Shown: positions 23,930-34,959 of the stretch, one piece after another
How the letters are laid out: each line of letters starts with the position of its first letter
How positions within the stretch are numbered: position 1 is the stretch's first letter
Source of the DNA: Fremontodendron californicum
Lineage: Eukaryota; Streptophyta; Magnoliopsida; Malvales; Malvaceae
Length of the DNA stretch: 64,000 bases
Reading direction: 5' to 3'
NCBI GenBank assembly: GCA_030761205.1
Contig: JAULJL010000024.1
Span: 22,004,126-22,068,125 of the forward strand
The notes under the pieces: model-generated
Database searches by the model: none
Seen by the model: only the letters and a program-made list of their open reading frames with translations
What the model was told of the DNA's origin: nothing
Position numbers and translations under genes: made by a program

Positions 23930-24755
23930 CATGCTATGTCATTAATTCTATGCCATGTCATTTATACATATGCTATGTCATTTAGATTTTGCCATGTCAA
24001 GCATGTCATGTCATGTCATTCATACATATGCTATATCATTTAGATCTTGCCATGTCAAGCATGCCATGTCATTCATACACATGCTATGTTATTTAAATCT
24101 TGCCATGTCAAGTATGTCATGTCATTCATACACATACTATGTCATTTAGATCTTGCCATGTCAAGCATGCCATGTCATTCATACACATGCTATATCATTT
24201 AGATTTTTCCATGTCAAGCATGTCATGTCATTCATACATATGCTATGTCGTTTAGATTTTGTCATGTCAAGCATGCCATGTCATTCATACATATGCTATG
24301 TCATTTAGATTTTGCCATGTCAAGCATGCCATGTCATTTATACATATGCTATGTCATTTAGATTTTGCCATGTCAAGCATGTCATGTCATTTAGATCTTG
24401 CCATGTCAAACATGTCATGTCATTCATACATATGCTTTGTCGTTTAGATCTTGCCATGTCAAGCATGTCATTCATACATATGCTGTGTCATTTAGATTTT
24501 TCCATGTCATTCATACATATGCTATGTCATTTAGATTTGGCCATGTCAAGCATGTCATGTCATTCATTTATATGCCATGTCATTCGGATTTTGCCATGTC
24601 AAGCATGTCATGTCATGTCATTCATTCATATGCCATGTCAAGCATGCCACGTCATTCATTCATGTGCCATGTCATTTGGATTTTGCCATGTCGAGCATGT
24701 CATGTCATTCATTCATATGCCATGTCATCTAGATTATGCCATGTCAAGATAAATA
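23930..24755 (+). repeat. LTR minisatellite of element B, unit about 55 bp
   Basis: The unit contains ATGCCATGTCATTCATACA, TATGCTATGTCATTTAGA and TTTGCCATGTCAAGC. The core ATGCCATGTCATTCATA is the reverse complement of the element A array, so the two arrays are homologous, but here the core has been built into a longer higher-order unit. Confidence 0.8.
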
Positions 24756-25643
24756 TGCATATTGTTTAATTTTTGTCTTAGTAATATTTTTGCATATTCC
24801 TGATCATTTTTTTTTTATGATTTCAAAATACATGAAAATTAAATATTGTTTTTATAAAACAAGACTATTCCCGAGTTAAAATAATTCATGAGTTTTCTGT
24901 TGGGTCTGTCGAGGGGAATATCATCAATTATCATTAACGACGGAATATCTTTTTTCAAAAAACAAGGGTGATTCGGAGAATTTCAAAATCAAGGAAAAAT
25001 TCCATGTTTTGTCGAGTTTGTCGAAAAACATGAGAAATTTTATGTTAATAAATTCCGGATCATTTTCAAATAAAATATGAATTTTTTTCAAGGAAATTAT
25101 TTTTAAACACCAAATTTAAAACCAACTTTCATTGAGACTTGAGATAACACATGACTAATAAGGTACTATTTTATACATGCGTTGTGGGGGTGCTAATCCT
25201 TCTCCGCACGTAACCGACTCCCGAACCCGCACTTGTTTTCTCTGGATTAAAGCGCAGACTTCAGAATTGATTTAAAAAAATGTTTTAATTAATTTTAAAA
25301 TATTTTATAAAAACCAATTTTAATAGGTGGCTGATCACACCTAACCAAAAAGATTGGTGGCGACTCCATTGCTTTTTCGAGGTTGTTTCCAAACCCTCAA
25401 CCATTATTTCAAGAGGAATTAAGTCGTATTTTCCTCTATTTTTTCAAATGTCCCGCGATGGGGCAATTCGACTTTTTAAGGTTGCGACATCAACCGATAT
25501 GAAAGAGATAGGATTTATTCGAAATTTTATGCATGACGGATACCATTATGTTGTTAAATCTGATGACAGGTTGGATAAAATATTAATCGTACATTGAAGT
25601 TTTAAAAATGTGTATAACTAATTAATTGTATACCAATGTAACT

Positions 25644-25645
<2 letters not shown>

Positions 25646-25712
<67 letters not shown>
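25646..25712. repeat. (TA)n followed by (GA)n microsatellite
   Basis: About 25 TA dinucleotides pass straight into about eight GA dinucleotides, directly against the left end of a MITE-like element. Confidence 0.9.
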
Positions 25713-25713
<1 letters not shown>

Positions 25714-26090
25714 GATCTACTTACACTAATGTAAAACTAGATTCGTTTTACACACTTCTATAACTTTTTATACGATTAAATATTTTAACAAACTGACCGT
25801 TGAATTTAATAATATAATTGTTCTCATCATGCATGTAAAATTTCGAATCGATTCGATATCTCTATCATATTGATTGAGAATATTGTCTTTTTCAATATAT
25901 ATTTAACAATTGAAATTTTTTTACATCGAACAAATAGTTAGACATTTTTAATTTACTCGAAACTCAACGTGCATGATCTGCGTGAATAGAAACATGAAAT
26001 ACGATGGTCGGATTAAACAAATATAAATCGTAAAAAAAGTTACATATGTGTGTAAAACTAATTTAATTTTACACTAATATAAGTGGATCC
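25713..26090. mobile_element. MITE-like element of about 378 bp with TIRs of about 65 bp
   Basis: The left end GGATCTACTTACACTAATG... pairs with the reverse complement of the right end, GGATCCACTTATATTAGTG..., and similarity continues through TTTTACACAC to TTTTT.TACGATT. There is no coding capacity. TA-rich repeats flank both sides, so a TA or short AT-rich target is possible but not provable. Confidence 0.65.
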
Positions 26091-26100
26091 CTACTCATAT

Positions 26101-28454
26101 ATATATATATATATAAATAAATATTTGTCTTTTCATTTTTCTTATAAAATACATTCTTTCTTTACCTGCAGTAGAAAATCATTCTCACGATTTTCATAGC
26201 GAACAAGTACACTAATAAATACACCAATGAATTTGCATACTTTTATTTATTATTTCTACATTTTGATTAATAAATCCATTTTTAAATGACAAATAACATT
26301 AAAGAATTAAAGTTTTTAAACATTTTTTAAATTAAAAAACACATTTTTCATTTAAATACATATTAATTACTAGGAATATGCCTTGCAAATACATGAGTTC
26401 TGACATTTTAGTATTTTGATATAGAAACATTTATACAATTATTATCAATCTCTTTAAGTTAGTACATATAAACTAAATATAGAGTATTGGGTCAATTTTA
26501 TAAGATACTCAATCTTTTATGTTTATTTTAAACTAATTTAATTTATTTTTATTCTTTGTTCACAATTTTACATAATTTTTTTTAGTATTTTTCACATTTC
26601 AAATTTTGAATTCGAAATGTTAAAATAATATAAAAATATAATAATTAGACGTGTCCATGGATCGAGTTGAGTCGCGATTCAATTTTTTTTTTTTTTTTTA
26701 TCCAAATTCAGGTCGTGCCGGACCCAAATCAGTTCGAAAGTCCATTTTATTGTTCATAAAATATTATTTTTATATTAATATTTTTTATATTTTATAATTA
26801 AATTTAAATAAAAAATATTATTTTATTTAATAAATAGTAATTAGGGTCGAGCCATGTCAATCAAAATTACAAAAATCTTTATCCACGTCTAATCTTTCCG
26901 ATCTTGGACAGGTCTAATCATAATTAAGAATAAACACTTATATGGAGATATAAGGTCGAATTTTTGGGATGGTAAAGAATAACTTTTCATGTAATTCAAA
27001 CCCAATAATCTCATCTGTTTCAAAAAAAGAAATTCAGTATATTATTCTTTTTTGGTATTTAAATTTAGTATATTATTTAAATATGATAATAAAATAGGAA
27101 TTCTTTAATTCTATGTATAGCTATTTAATGTTTTTGTATCACTTTAATTAAAAATTAAAAGATACGCTATCTAAAACTCTTGTCATTTAGAATTGTTTTC
27201 AAATTTAAATACTAATATATTTTATGAAATTTAAATAATAAACCTAGTTACAAATTAATTGATATATAATATTATTTGATAGTAAATAATTACTACCATA
27301 TACTAAATGCTACTATAATTGGATCCACTTTCATCTTCTTAATTAGTCAGATCGATTGCTCAGACATATTTAAGGGTTGGGTGTTTGAGATTAGATTTTT
27401 TCAATCTGAATCTATCTAGTTCGGTTTGAATTATTATTTAATCCATAAAAAATATTTTTTATTTAAATTTAATTATAAAAATATATAAAAATTAGTTTTT
27501 AATATTTTTAAATAATAAAATTTTTTACTATTCAAATTTGATCCGATTCAATCCATGAACAGCTCTACTCACAAATCACAATGTTCATAAGTAACTCAAA
27601 TTTATGGACTTTTATTATAGTTCATCGTTGACATGACTCACACCCATCTAAAATCCGGTGATACTTTACAAAAATCCTACAATAAATGGTTTCGTTAATA
27701 ATTTGAATTTTTTTAAACTAAACTACTAAAAAAAACTCATGAACTTTATAATTTTATCTAAGTAAGTTTTTATATTTTTTTATTGTACTCAAATAAGCCT
27801 TGATCCTTTGATTTGTACCTAAATAAACTCTTATATCAAATAAAAGATTGATTTAAGTTAATAGCTTGTTTAGGTACAAATTAAAGGTTAAAGACTTATT
27901 TGAGTAAAAATTAAAGATTAAGGGTTTACTTGAGTGCAAATTAAAGGTTAAGAGCTTTGAGTGTAATAAAAGTATAAAAACTTATTTAGATAAAATTATA
28001 AAGTTTGGCTTTTTTATTATAGTGAAACCATTTGCTATTTTTTGGGTTATACAACAAGAGGTGATCTTAATATCATAGATCTGAGACTTCTCTCCCTAAT
28101 ATTTTATTCTCTTTTTAATATGTGTTTCTTAAATTGGTTTTATTTTATTTTTTTATTAGAATTTTATTATGATTTTTGTAAACTACTATGAAACCAAAAA
28201 ATTTAATGTTCCTATTTAATGGCATTTGGAAATTTTTATAAGCAAATGGCTGTTAAAGATTACAAAGACATTAATTTAGTGTTAAAGTTGGGTATTGTTT
28301 TAATTTTTGAATTCTTAATTTGGTGTTAAACCATACTTGTGCGATTTATAATTTCAAATTTTAATAAAATAATTGTAAAATGTAATAAAAACAATGTGTA
28401 TATGAAGAATATTTTTACAAATGTTATTTTCTCAATCCTTTTTCGATACAAGGC
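26101..28454. other. AT-rich intergenic DNA with MITE remnants, no gene
   Basis: A possible 270-bp MITE lies at about 26645-26917 (ends TTAGACGTGTCCATGGATC and, inverted, TTAGACCTGTCCAAGATC). A related fragment occurs around 27390-27590 (GATCCGATTCAATCCATGAAC). The rest is low-complexity AT-rich sequence without ORFs of note. Confidence 0.45.
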
Positions 28455-28463
28455 AAAATCCTC

Positions 28464-28800
28464 GGTTTTTTTATTACAATATAGCAAAAAAAAAAAATTA
28501 CGAAATTACCGTTGGTTTTAGATTATTTCCCAAAATACGGTCATTTTTTTTTCTAGCTGGGAAATCGCCATCCCCCATGGCGATTTCCCAGCGTTTTTTT
28601 TTTTGTTGAAAATTTGTAAAAAACACCAAGGGAAATCGCCATGGGGGGTGGCGATTTCCTTTGGTGTTTTTTGCAAATTTTCAAAAAAATACCAAGGGAA
28701 ATCGCCATCCCCCATGGCGATTTCCCTTGGTATTTTTAGCAAAATTTGCTAAAATCATGAAGGGAAATCGCCATGGGGGGTGGCGATTTCCCTTCATGTA
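28464..28800. repeat. Left TIR of the MULE with four short palindromes
   Basis: Palindromic units of about 31 bp built from GGGAAATCGCC and GGCGATTTCCC around CATCCCCCAT or its complement occur near 28560, 28630, 28695 and 28762. The spacers resemble one another (GAAAATTTGTAAAAAACACC type). Confidence 0.8.
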
Positions 28801-29587
28801 TAATTTTTTTTTAATTAATAAACAAAAATTAAAATTTAAACAAAAATTTAATTTAATTTAATTTGATAAATTTATTTTTAAAAATTATAAATTAAATTAA
28901 AATATTTTTTTATAGGTTTGGTTATTTATTTTTTTAAAATATATATTAAAAATGTAATTTAATTTATTATTACAATTTTATAAAAATAAAAATATATTTC
29001 TTATTAAAATTTAAAAAGAAGATTATATTTTTTATTAAATTTTTATATCAAAAATTTTATTTTTTATAATTTTGTAATATTATAAAAAAGAAAATTTAAT
29101 TTATATCAAAAATAATTTAATGATGTAAAATGTAAAAAAAAAAAAAAATTAAAGAAATTTATCGAGTCACTTTTTTAAATAAAGAAGTTATTTTTAAGTT
29201 GGTATCGTAAAATAATTTTTTTAATTTGATTAGTTTTTTTGAGTTGGTATTCGATTAACTCGTGACATCAATTTAATCATTGTTTTTAATAATAGTATAT
29301 ATTGTTACAGTTTAAAACTAGATATTTGATAAAATAATTTTAATTTAATTTATGATTAAAATTTTATTTCTTATTAAAATTTAAAAAGAAAATTAAATTA
29401 AAATGAAAAAAAGAAAAGAAAAGCAACTTATCATGTAATTTGGATTATTATATTAAAATTAAATAACAACATTAAGATATAAATTAAAATAAAATATAAC
29501 AATTAATTTCCGAACAAATTTAAAATAAATAACATGAAATGCAAAACATATAAATTTATATTAGAAATTTAAAACACATTACAATTA
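28801..29587. other. Left subterminal region of the MULE, AT-rich, no gene
   Basis: Very AT-rich sequence (long A/T runs, TTAAAATTTAAAAAG-type repeats) between the left TIR and the 3' end of the PMD gene. No ORF or defined repeat is supported. Confidence 0.5.
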
Positions 29588-30160
29588 TTCTAATTATTGC
29601 GTGGTGTAGAGCAACAGTGTCGAGCTCTTCTAGTGCGTGGTGGTTGCACCCGTCGTTCAACCTCGTCAGTGGCACGTATTTGCGGTCCACCACGACCTCT
29701 TGCTATAACCGCCACTGGTTCCGGTTGTATGTCATCAGTCGTTTCATCCGTATCAAAAATTTGAAACCCACTGCTGGATGAGCCAACACCTAGTTCACCC
29801 ATAATGGGAACCTGACTACTAGATGCACCCATAAATGATGTAGCATCAAATGCTGACGAAGGGGTTCCAAACTGATACATGGATGTTAAATATGCTGAAC
29901 TTGGACTTAGGACGGGGAGCTGGTCATCTAACCTCGTTCTTGGCGGTGATGGTCGGTAACTGATGCACCCAAAAGAGTGTATCTTATTTAACCTTGCACT
30001 AAAAAGATCAATTGTAAGTATAGTAGTTAGCAAGGGTCGAGTCCTCAGGGATTGGGTTTTAGTTTATAAGTTGATAGTTTAAAACTTAAATTCAAGAACA
30101 ATAAAAGAAAAGGGGTTTTTGAAGCCAGATTTAAACTAAAGTAAATAATAAGAATAAGAT

Positions 30161-30325
30161 GCAAGGCGGTATAACCAGCCAATAAAAATATATATACTAA
30201 GCAAGGCGGTATAACCAGCCAATAAAAATAAATATACTAAATTAGGCGGTATAACCAGCCAATAAAAATAAAACAAAATTAATATACAAATTAGGCGGTA
30301 TAACCAGCCAATAAAAATAAATATA
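30161..30325. repeat. Four copies of a 40-49 bp LTR repeat
   Basis: GGCGGTATAACCAGCCAATA starts at 30165, 30205, 30245 and 30294. The same array is in the other LTR at about 41475-41640. The core GGTATAACC is close to self-complementary. Confidence 0.85.
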
Positions 30326-31184
30326 CTTTTAAAAATAAGCAAACTAGAAAAGTAAGAAAACAAGTAAGAAGAATCAAAAATGAAAAATATGGTTAAGGTT
30401 TCATTCTCCACCACTAGACATCATTAAGAATCAATTTCAGATCTATCAATATCAACCAACTATCAAAGTTAACAACCGTAGATAACAACAAGCTCTGTTA
30501 TCCCAATCTTTCCTTAGTTTGTCGTTAAATAGAACAAGCTCTCTATTTAATCTCTAACCATCAAACAACCTAGAATAAGCTCTCTAGATTCAATTTAATG
30601 GCAGCTTTATGATGAGAAAGATAGGTTGATCTAAGCAACAAACACATAAGCTCGGATTGTTCAACTTAGGTTATGTTCCACTTTGCAATTATTGAAAACT
30701 TGACCATAATCATTAATCACAAATTGCCACTTATGAATAGGAAATCAAGACAATTACACGGATCAAGACTCTTAAACTAGCAATAGATAATTATCAAGAT
30801 CTATCTAGTTGTACACCTAAACAAATCAAGACAACATCATGAACAATTCTTGTAGAAGAACATAAGCAACTTTGATAGAAAATTAATGATAGATAGAATC
30901 TGAAAATCAATCACAAAACATGTCTAGGGCTTTGAAATCACCCTTAACCAAATAGAAGTTTAGCCTAGCATAGGCATTATAAACATAAAATTAAATAGAA
31001 TCTAAGAAGAAAATAAAAGAAAGAAAGAAGAAGAAGAAGAATATTAATTATCCAACCTCTTGCTCTTTCTAAAGAAAAAGAAAACTAGAGAAAAGAAAGA
31101 AGAAGAAAACTTAGAGAATTTTGTTAAAATGGCTAATATCCTACCAATCTCCAATATGATCCCTTACAATCATCCAAGGCCCTC

Positions 31185-31192
31185 TATTTATA
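31185..31192 (-). promoter_or_regulatory. TATA box in the 3' LTR
   Basis: The minus strand reads GTGTATAAATAGAGGGCC, a textbook plant TATA context. From this copy, transcription would read leftwards out of the element toward the last PMD exon. Confidence 0.6.
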
Positions 31193-31835
31193 CACATTTT
31201 GGAGGGCTAAATGACAAGAGACAAGCTTTACAAATTTCAAAGGTAGGTATAATAGGTGGGTGCATTTTCTAACAATTTTCGTCATGTATGACGATTTTGA
31301 TCAGCCAACTTGATGGTCGATTTTGTCAATTTTGGAGGCCTTATCTGATCACATGGTCTTCTAGACAAATGTTACCCTATCAGTTACTGATCCATAGCCG
31401 TTGGAATCAGCTCATTTTCTGATGTGGATAAGAAGATATGGGCATAATACGAAAACAGGTCAGCACAGACGTCATTGCACATCATCCAACTTGATGGTCG
31501 ATTTCGCTAGGGAAAACGACTCCGTTTCAAGAAGTGTAAAACATGAAAAAGATAGATATGCCTCTTAGCTTTGCATGGCTACAAATTTCAGCCTTATTGC
31601 TTCAGTGAAACTCGAGATATAGCTGATATGGCAAAAGGTGTCGGGACTGGAACTGAACTGGATTTACCCTTAATTCTAGTAATCTGAAATCACTCAAAGA
31701 AACTTGTGAAAAACACCAAAATACATAAAAATATAAAAGATCATAAACACAATTAGACTAAACAATAATAACTCGTATTTGACACAAAACAATAATAAAA
31801 CATAACTAAAAACTATATAATTATACGAGTTATCA

Positions 31836-31849
31836 CACCCCCACACTTA
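31836..31849 (-). other. Polypurine tract of the Athila-like element
   Basis: The minus strand reads CTAAGTGTGGGGGTG immediately before TGATAACTCG, the start of the 3' LTR. Confidence 0.8.
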
Positions 31850-33944
31850 GATTGTTGCTAGTCCCTAGCAATGACTCAATAAAAATAAAATAAGAAAATC
31901 TAATCTAATCCATTTTCGTAGGAAATCACGGTGGCACTTAGCATGTGACACAAGCCTTTAAACCCCTAGGTGTCCCTAGTGGACGAGTTTAGTCTCGTGA
32001 GGGTTTACTAGAACGATACCCACAAACATTGAAAAACTAAAATATAAATAAACTGCATATACTAAAAATATTTACTCCTAATCCTTTCAATACAAATTAG
32101 AGACAATATTTGAACAAGTCTTATAAACTAATCAATAGCTTAAAGAATTTCACAAAAAATCATGCTTGAATGTAAATTGTTTGAGTTAAGCCAATATTAG
32201 CATAACATATCTCAATCAAAATATTGCATGTTCAAATTTAATCTCAACTTCTCACATGGGATACCCTCATGATTTTCACTCTTTAAAGTAGTGGTGAAGT
32301 GTTTACACTCAATCAATCTCATGAAAACAGTTCTACCATATTCTTGCTTGTCCACCTATTCTCCACTATTTAGATCATACAACTTCATGATTCAAGAGGT
32401 CTTTAATCAAGGTTGTAATGGGGCCAAGGGGTTTGTAATGTGGTTGAAGAACAAAAGGATAAAGATATCACAAAGGTTCGAAAGAGTTCATAAAGTTTAG
32501 AGATATAAAAAGATCATACAAAGAAACTTCTCAAAACTCTTTACAAGTACATAGTCACCTAGGCCGGATATTCATGTTGGGCCTTTTCTTCATTCTAAAC
32601 GACTTTGTAACATTTTTTTCTTTTTCCACAAATTCAAGAGATGATTCATATATATTTTTTTTACATAGGAATGTATTTGCCAGTATTCCATTTCTTTTTC
32701 TCTTGACTTTTCTTTTCTTTTCCCCCCACACTTATTTCTTGTTTCTAACCCAAATTTTTAACTAAAAATATCCCTTGTCTTTGCAACTTGTCTCAAAACA
32801 TGCTAATTCATCTTTGGAACAAAGGTAAAGATATAAGTATATTTAGGTTAGGGACAAGTTATGGTTACCAAAGAGATAGCTTATTCAATGTAGGCTCAAA
32901 TTGGTTCACTAAGGGTGTGTTCTCTTGGAACATCAATAAGGGATGGCTGTTTGGCCCTGGCTAAAAATCCTAACGCCTCTATCATATTCATGTTGTCACA
33001 TGTATCAATATAGTCTCAAACGGTTTAAAGCAAGTTCTAGAGAATCATGTAATCATAAGAGCACTCAAGAAAGAAATTAGATTGATTTGTATAATGCATC
33101 AATCATTATAGGCTCAAAAACTCACAAGGATGATTATACAAGTCAGATTAAGTCTAAACATGCTTCTTTCTCAATCAACATATTATATTAACATTGGTTC
33201 ATAAAAAGGTTGACATCAAGCTCAATTCTCATGAAAATCTTCTCACTAATAAATCTGTTTTAGACTTATGCAATTCATATCTCATCATTGTATTAAAAAG
33301 GAACTAAAACTCACAAAAAAATAATAATAATAATAATAAAGAAAAAAAATAAAAAATAGTAGACAAAAATAAAAGAAATCCTAAATCATTCCCCCCCACA
33401 CTTAATTCTTACATTGTCCTCAATGTAAGTCTATTAACTCGAATGAAAGAATCATGTGTAAGAGAAAAGAACTAATAACATAAGAATAGGAACAACTAAG
33501 ACTCAAAACAAAACAAAACCATGCAACCTAAATAATCCTAAAATACTAAACAAAAATTAACAAGTAAACATAAAAAGATTAAAATCAAACTGACAAGGTA
33601 TGTCTCAAGTCTCCCTTACTCAGACCTTGTTCAGAATGAATACTTCTAAATTGCTTAAAACACAACAAACTTTTCTTTTCTTTTTTTTTTTTTTTTTTGA
33701 AAAGAAGAAATCAAACTGACAAGGTATGTCTCAAGTCTCCCTTACTCAGACCTTGTTCAGAATGAATACTTCTTAATTTTTTTTTTTTTTTGATAAATTA
33801 GCAAAATATGTCCCTTACCCCCTACTAAAATATGGCATTGTCCCCAATGTCAAATTTTAAAGGTAGAATTTAGGAGATATTACCTGCAGAGGTTGCTAAC
33901 CACTTATTATAACTGAGACACAACAAGCAAAATGTTAGATAATG
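31850..33944 (-). other. 3' untranslated region of the Athila-like element with extra polypurine-like tracts
   Basis: No ORF with a recognisable domain lies between LOG and the polypurine tract. Two further AAGTGTGGGGGG-type tracts occur on the sense strand, near 32721-32733 and 33391-33405. A block of about 60 bp containing AAACTGACAAGGTATGTCTC and CTCAGACCTTGTTCAGAATG is present twice, at about 33588-33650 and 33712-33772. Confidence 0.65.
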
Positions 33945-34631
33945 TCACAAAGACAAAGTGCAATCCACTCCTTGCTCGTCCATATCTCTTTTTCTTTTTC
34001 CGAGCGTTTGCGAAACAACCGTAGCAGATAAACACTCATAAGCTTGGAGCTTTTTAAGTAAATCTTCAATGGTTGTAGCAGAAATTATGGTTCTCCTTGC
34101 CTCTGAAAACATGAATCCATTATCCACAGCATTATCTAAATATAAAAGCAAATTACTAAAATAACCATTAATATTAAGCAAACCAATGGGTTTCTTATTT
34201 GTGACCAAAGATGACCAAGAAGCCACGCAAGCTATTTCTTCCAATGTACCCAGACCTCCTGGTAAAGCAATGAATGCATCGGCAGAATGGTACATGATTG
34301 TTATCCGTTCAGGGACACTCCAGACTTGTATTTCCTTACCCACGGTAGGTCCACAAAAACTTGTGAATAGTTTTGGCACGATTCCTAGAACTGGACTTCC
34401 TCCGGCGTGTGCTGCTGTAGCGACTGCTCCCATTAAACCCGTACTACCGCCTCCATAAATCAAGTGGATCTTTTGTTGGGCAAGTATTACTCCAACTCTT
34501 ATGGCTTCATCAGCGAATATGTTATTTTTTCCTGGATAAGCACCTCCAAAGACACAAATTTTTTTAATGCGCTGGGATGAAGTACTTTCCATTTTTTTTT
34601 CTTTCGAGTGCCTGAAAGAGAATGAGTACAT
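33945..34631 (-). CDS. LOG-type cytokinin riboside 5'-monophosphate phosphoribohydrolase carried by the retrotransposon
   Basis: An intact 228-aa ORF without introns. LOG enzymes release active cytokinin bases from their riboside monophosphates. Visible landmarks: ICVFGGAYPGK (25-35, usually CVFCGS), YGGGSTGLMG (59-68), Arg109 in the PERITIM segment, the catalytic PGGLGTLEE (124-132, with Glu131/132), KPIGLLNINGY (147-157) and a terminal KKLQAYE. The length fits the family. Met14 (34592, MESTSS) is the likelier start by comparison with plant LOGs; the upstream ATG at 34631 would add 13 residues. A C-terminal GKRKR (211-215) could be a nuclear signal. Plant LOG genes usually have several introns, so an intronless copy on the sense strand of a retroelement suggests capture through RNA. 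The segment between Arg109 and Asp118 differs from typical LOGs, so activity is not assured. Confidence 0.9.
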   Translation of the reverse strand: MYSFSFRHSKEKKMESTSSQRIKKICVFGGAYPGKNNIFADEAIRVGVILAQQKIHLIYGGGSTGLMGAVATAAHAGGSPVLGIVPKLFTSFCGPTVGKEIQVWSVPERITIMYHSADAFIALPGGLGTLEEIACVASWSSLVTNKKPIGLLNINGYFSNLLLYLDNAVDNGFMFSEARRTIISATTIEDLLKKLQAYECLSATVVSQTLGKRKRDMDEQGVDCTLSL

Positions 34632-34959
34632 GGTGTAATATATAGAGGACTCAGTAGTGAATCAGACAAGAGTAATAATGTCGCCGAAAGTGTATCTGAC
34701 CTGTCAGAAGAAAATGTTAACCTAACAAAAGATTTTTGCGTGATTTCAGGAAGAAAATCAAAAAGAGAAAAAAAAAAAAAATCAACCGTAAAAGACAAAT
34801 AAAAAAACGAGAATAATTACACAAATCGAACAACACGTAAATTAAACCAAAATAAAGTTATTGCAAATCAAACCAAAAACTGAGAAGTCATTTATTGTAG
34901 TTGTGATTGTGGCTCACATCTTCCTCTGGTTTTACGTCCAGAAACGGCTTAAACGCCTT
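34632..34959 (-). other. Spacer between the Cys4-finger ORF and LOG
   Basis: 328 bp, AT-rich, with an A-run on the plus strand at 34768-34781. I see no obvious splice or promoter element that would explain how LOG is expressed from the element's transcript. Confidence 0.4.

Larger units (their letters stand above)
20172..25489 (+). mobile_element. 3' LTR of element B (about 5.3 kb)
   Basis: Runs from TGTAGACACCTAATTTTGTC to GGTTGCGACA, the same termini as element A but on the plus strand. It contains the repeated 145-150 bp module (20990-21560), three copies of a 42-bp unit (22020-22135), a minisatellite (23930-24755) and the conserved GGGGGTGCTAATCCTTC block near 25190. No gene is supported inside it. 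Confidence 0.8.
29961..31835 (-). mobile_element. 3' LTR of the Athila-like element
   Basis: Left copy, next to the polypurine tract. It contains four copies of GGCGGTATAACCAGCC at 30165-30310 and a TATA motif at 31185-31192. The 90-aa ORFs in both LTRs are products of this sequence and have no recognised domain. Confidence 0.9.

Noticed and set aside
23955..24769. Plus-strand Cys/His/Met-rich ORFs that might look like metal-binding proteins
   Set aside because: Same low-complexity LTR repeat as in element A, seen on the other strand.
30136..30414. A 92-codon ORF present identically in both Athila LTRs, possibly a small membrane protein
   Set aside because: It is the translation of the fourfold LTR repeat; identity merely reflects young LTRs.
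31060..31272. A 70-codon Lys-rich ORF repeated at 42374-42586
   Set aside because: LTR sequence antisense to the element, overlapping its TATA region; no motif.
34186..34458. Plus-strand ORF of 90 codons over LOG
   Set aside because: Antisense shadow of the LOG gene.
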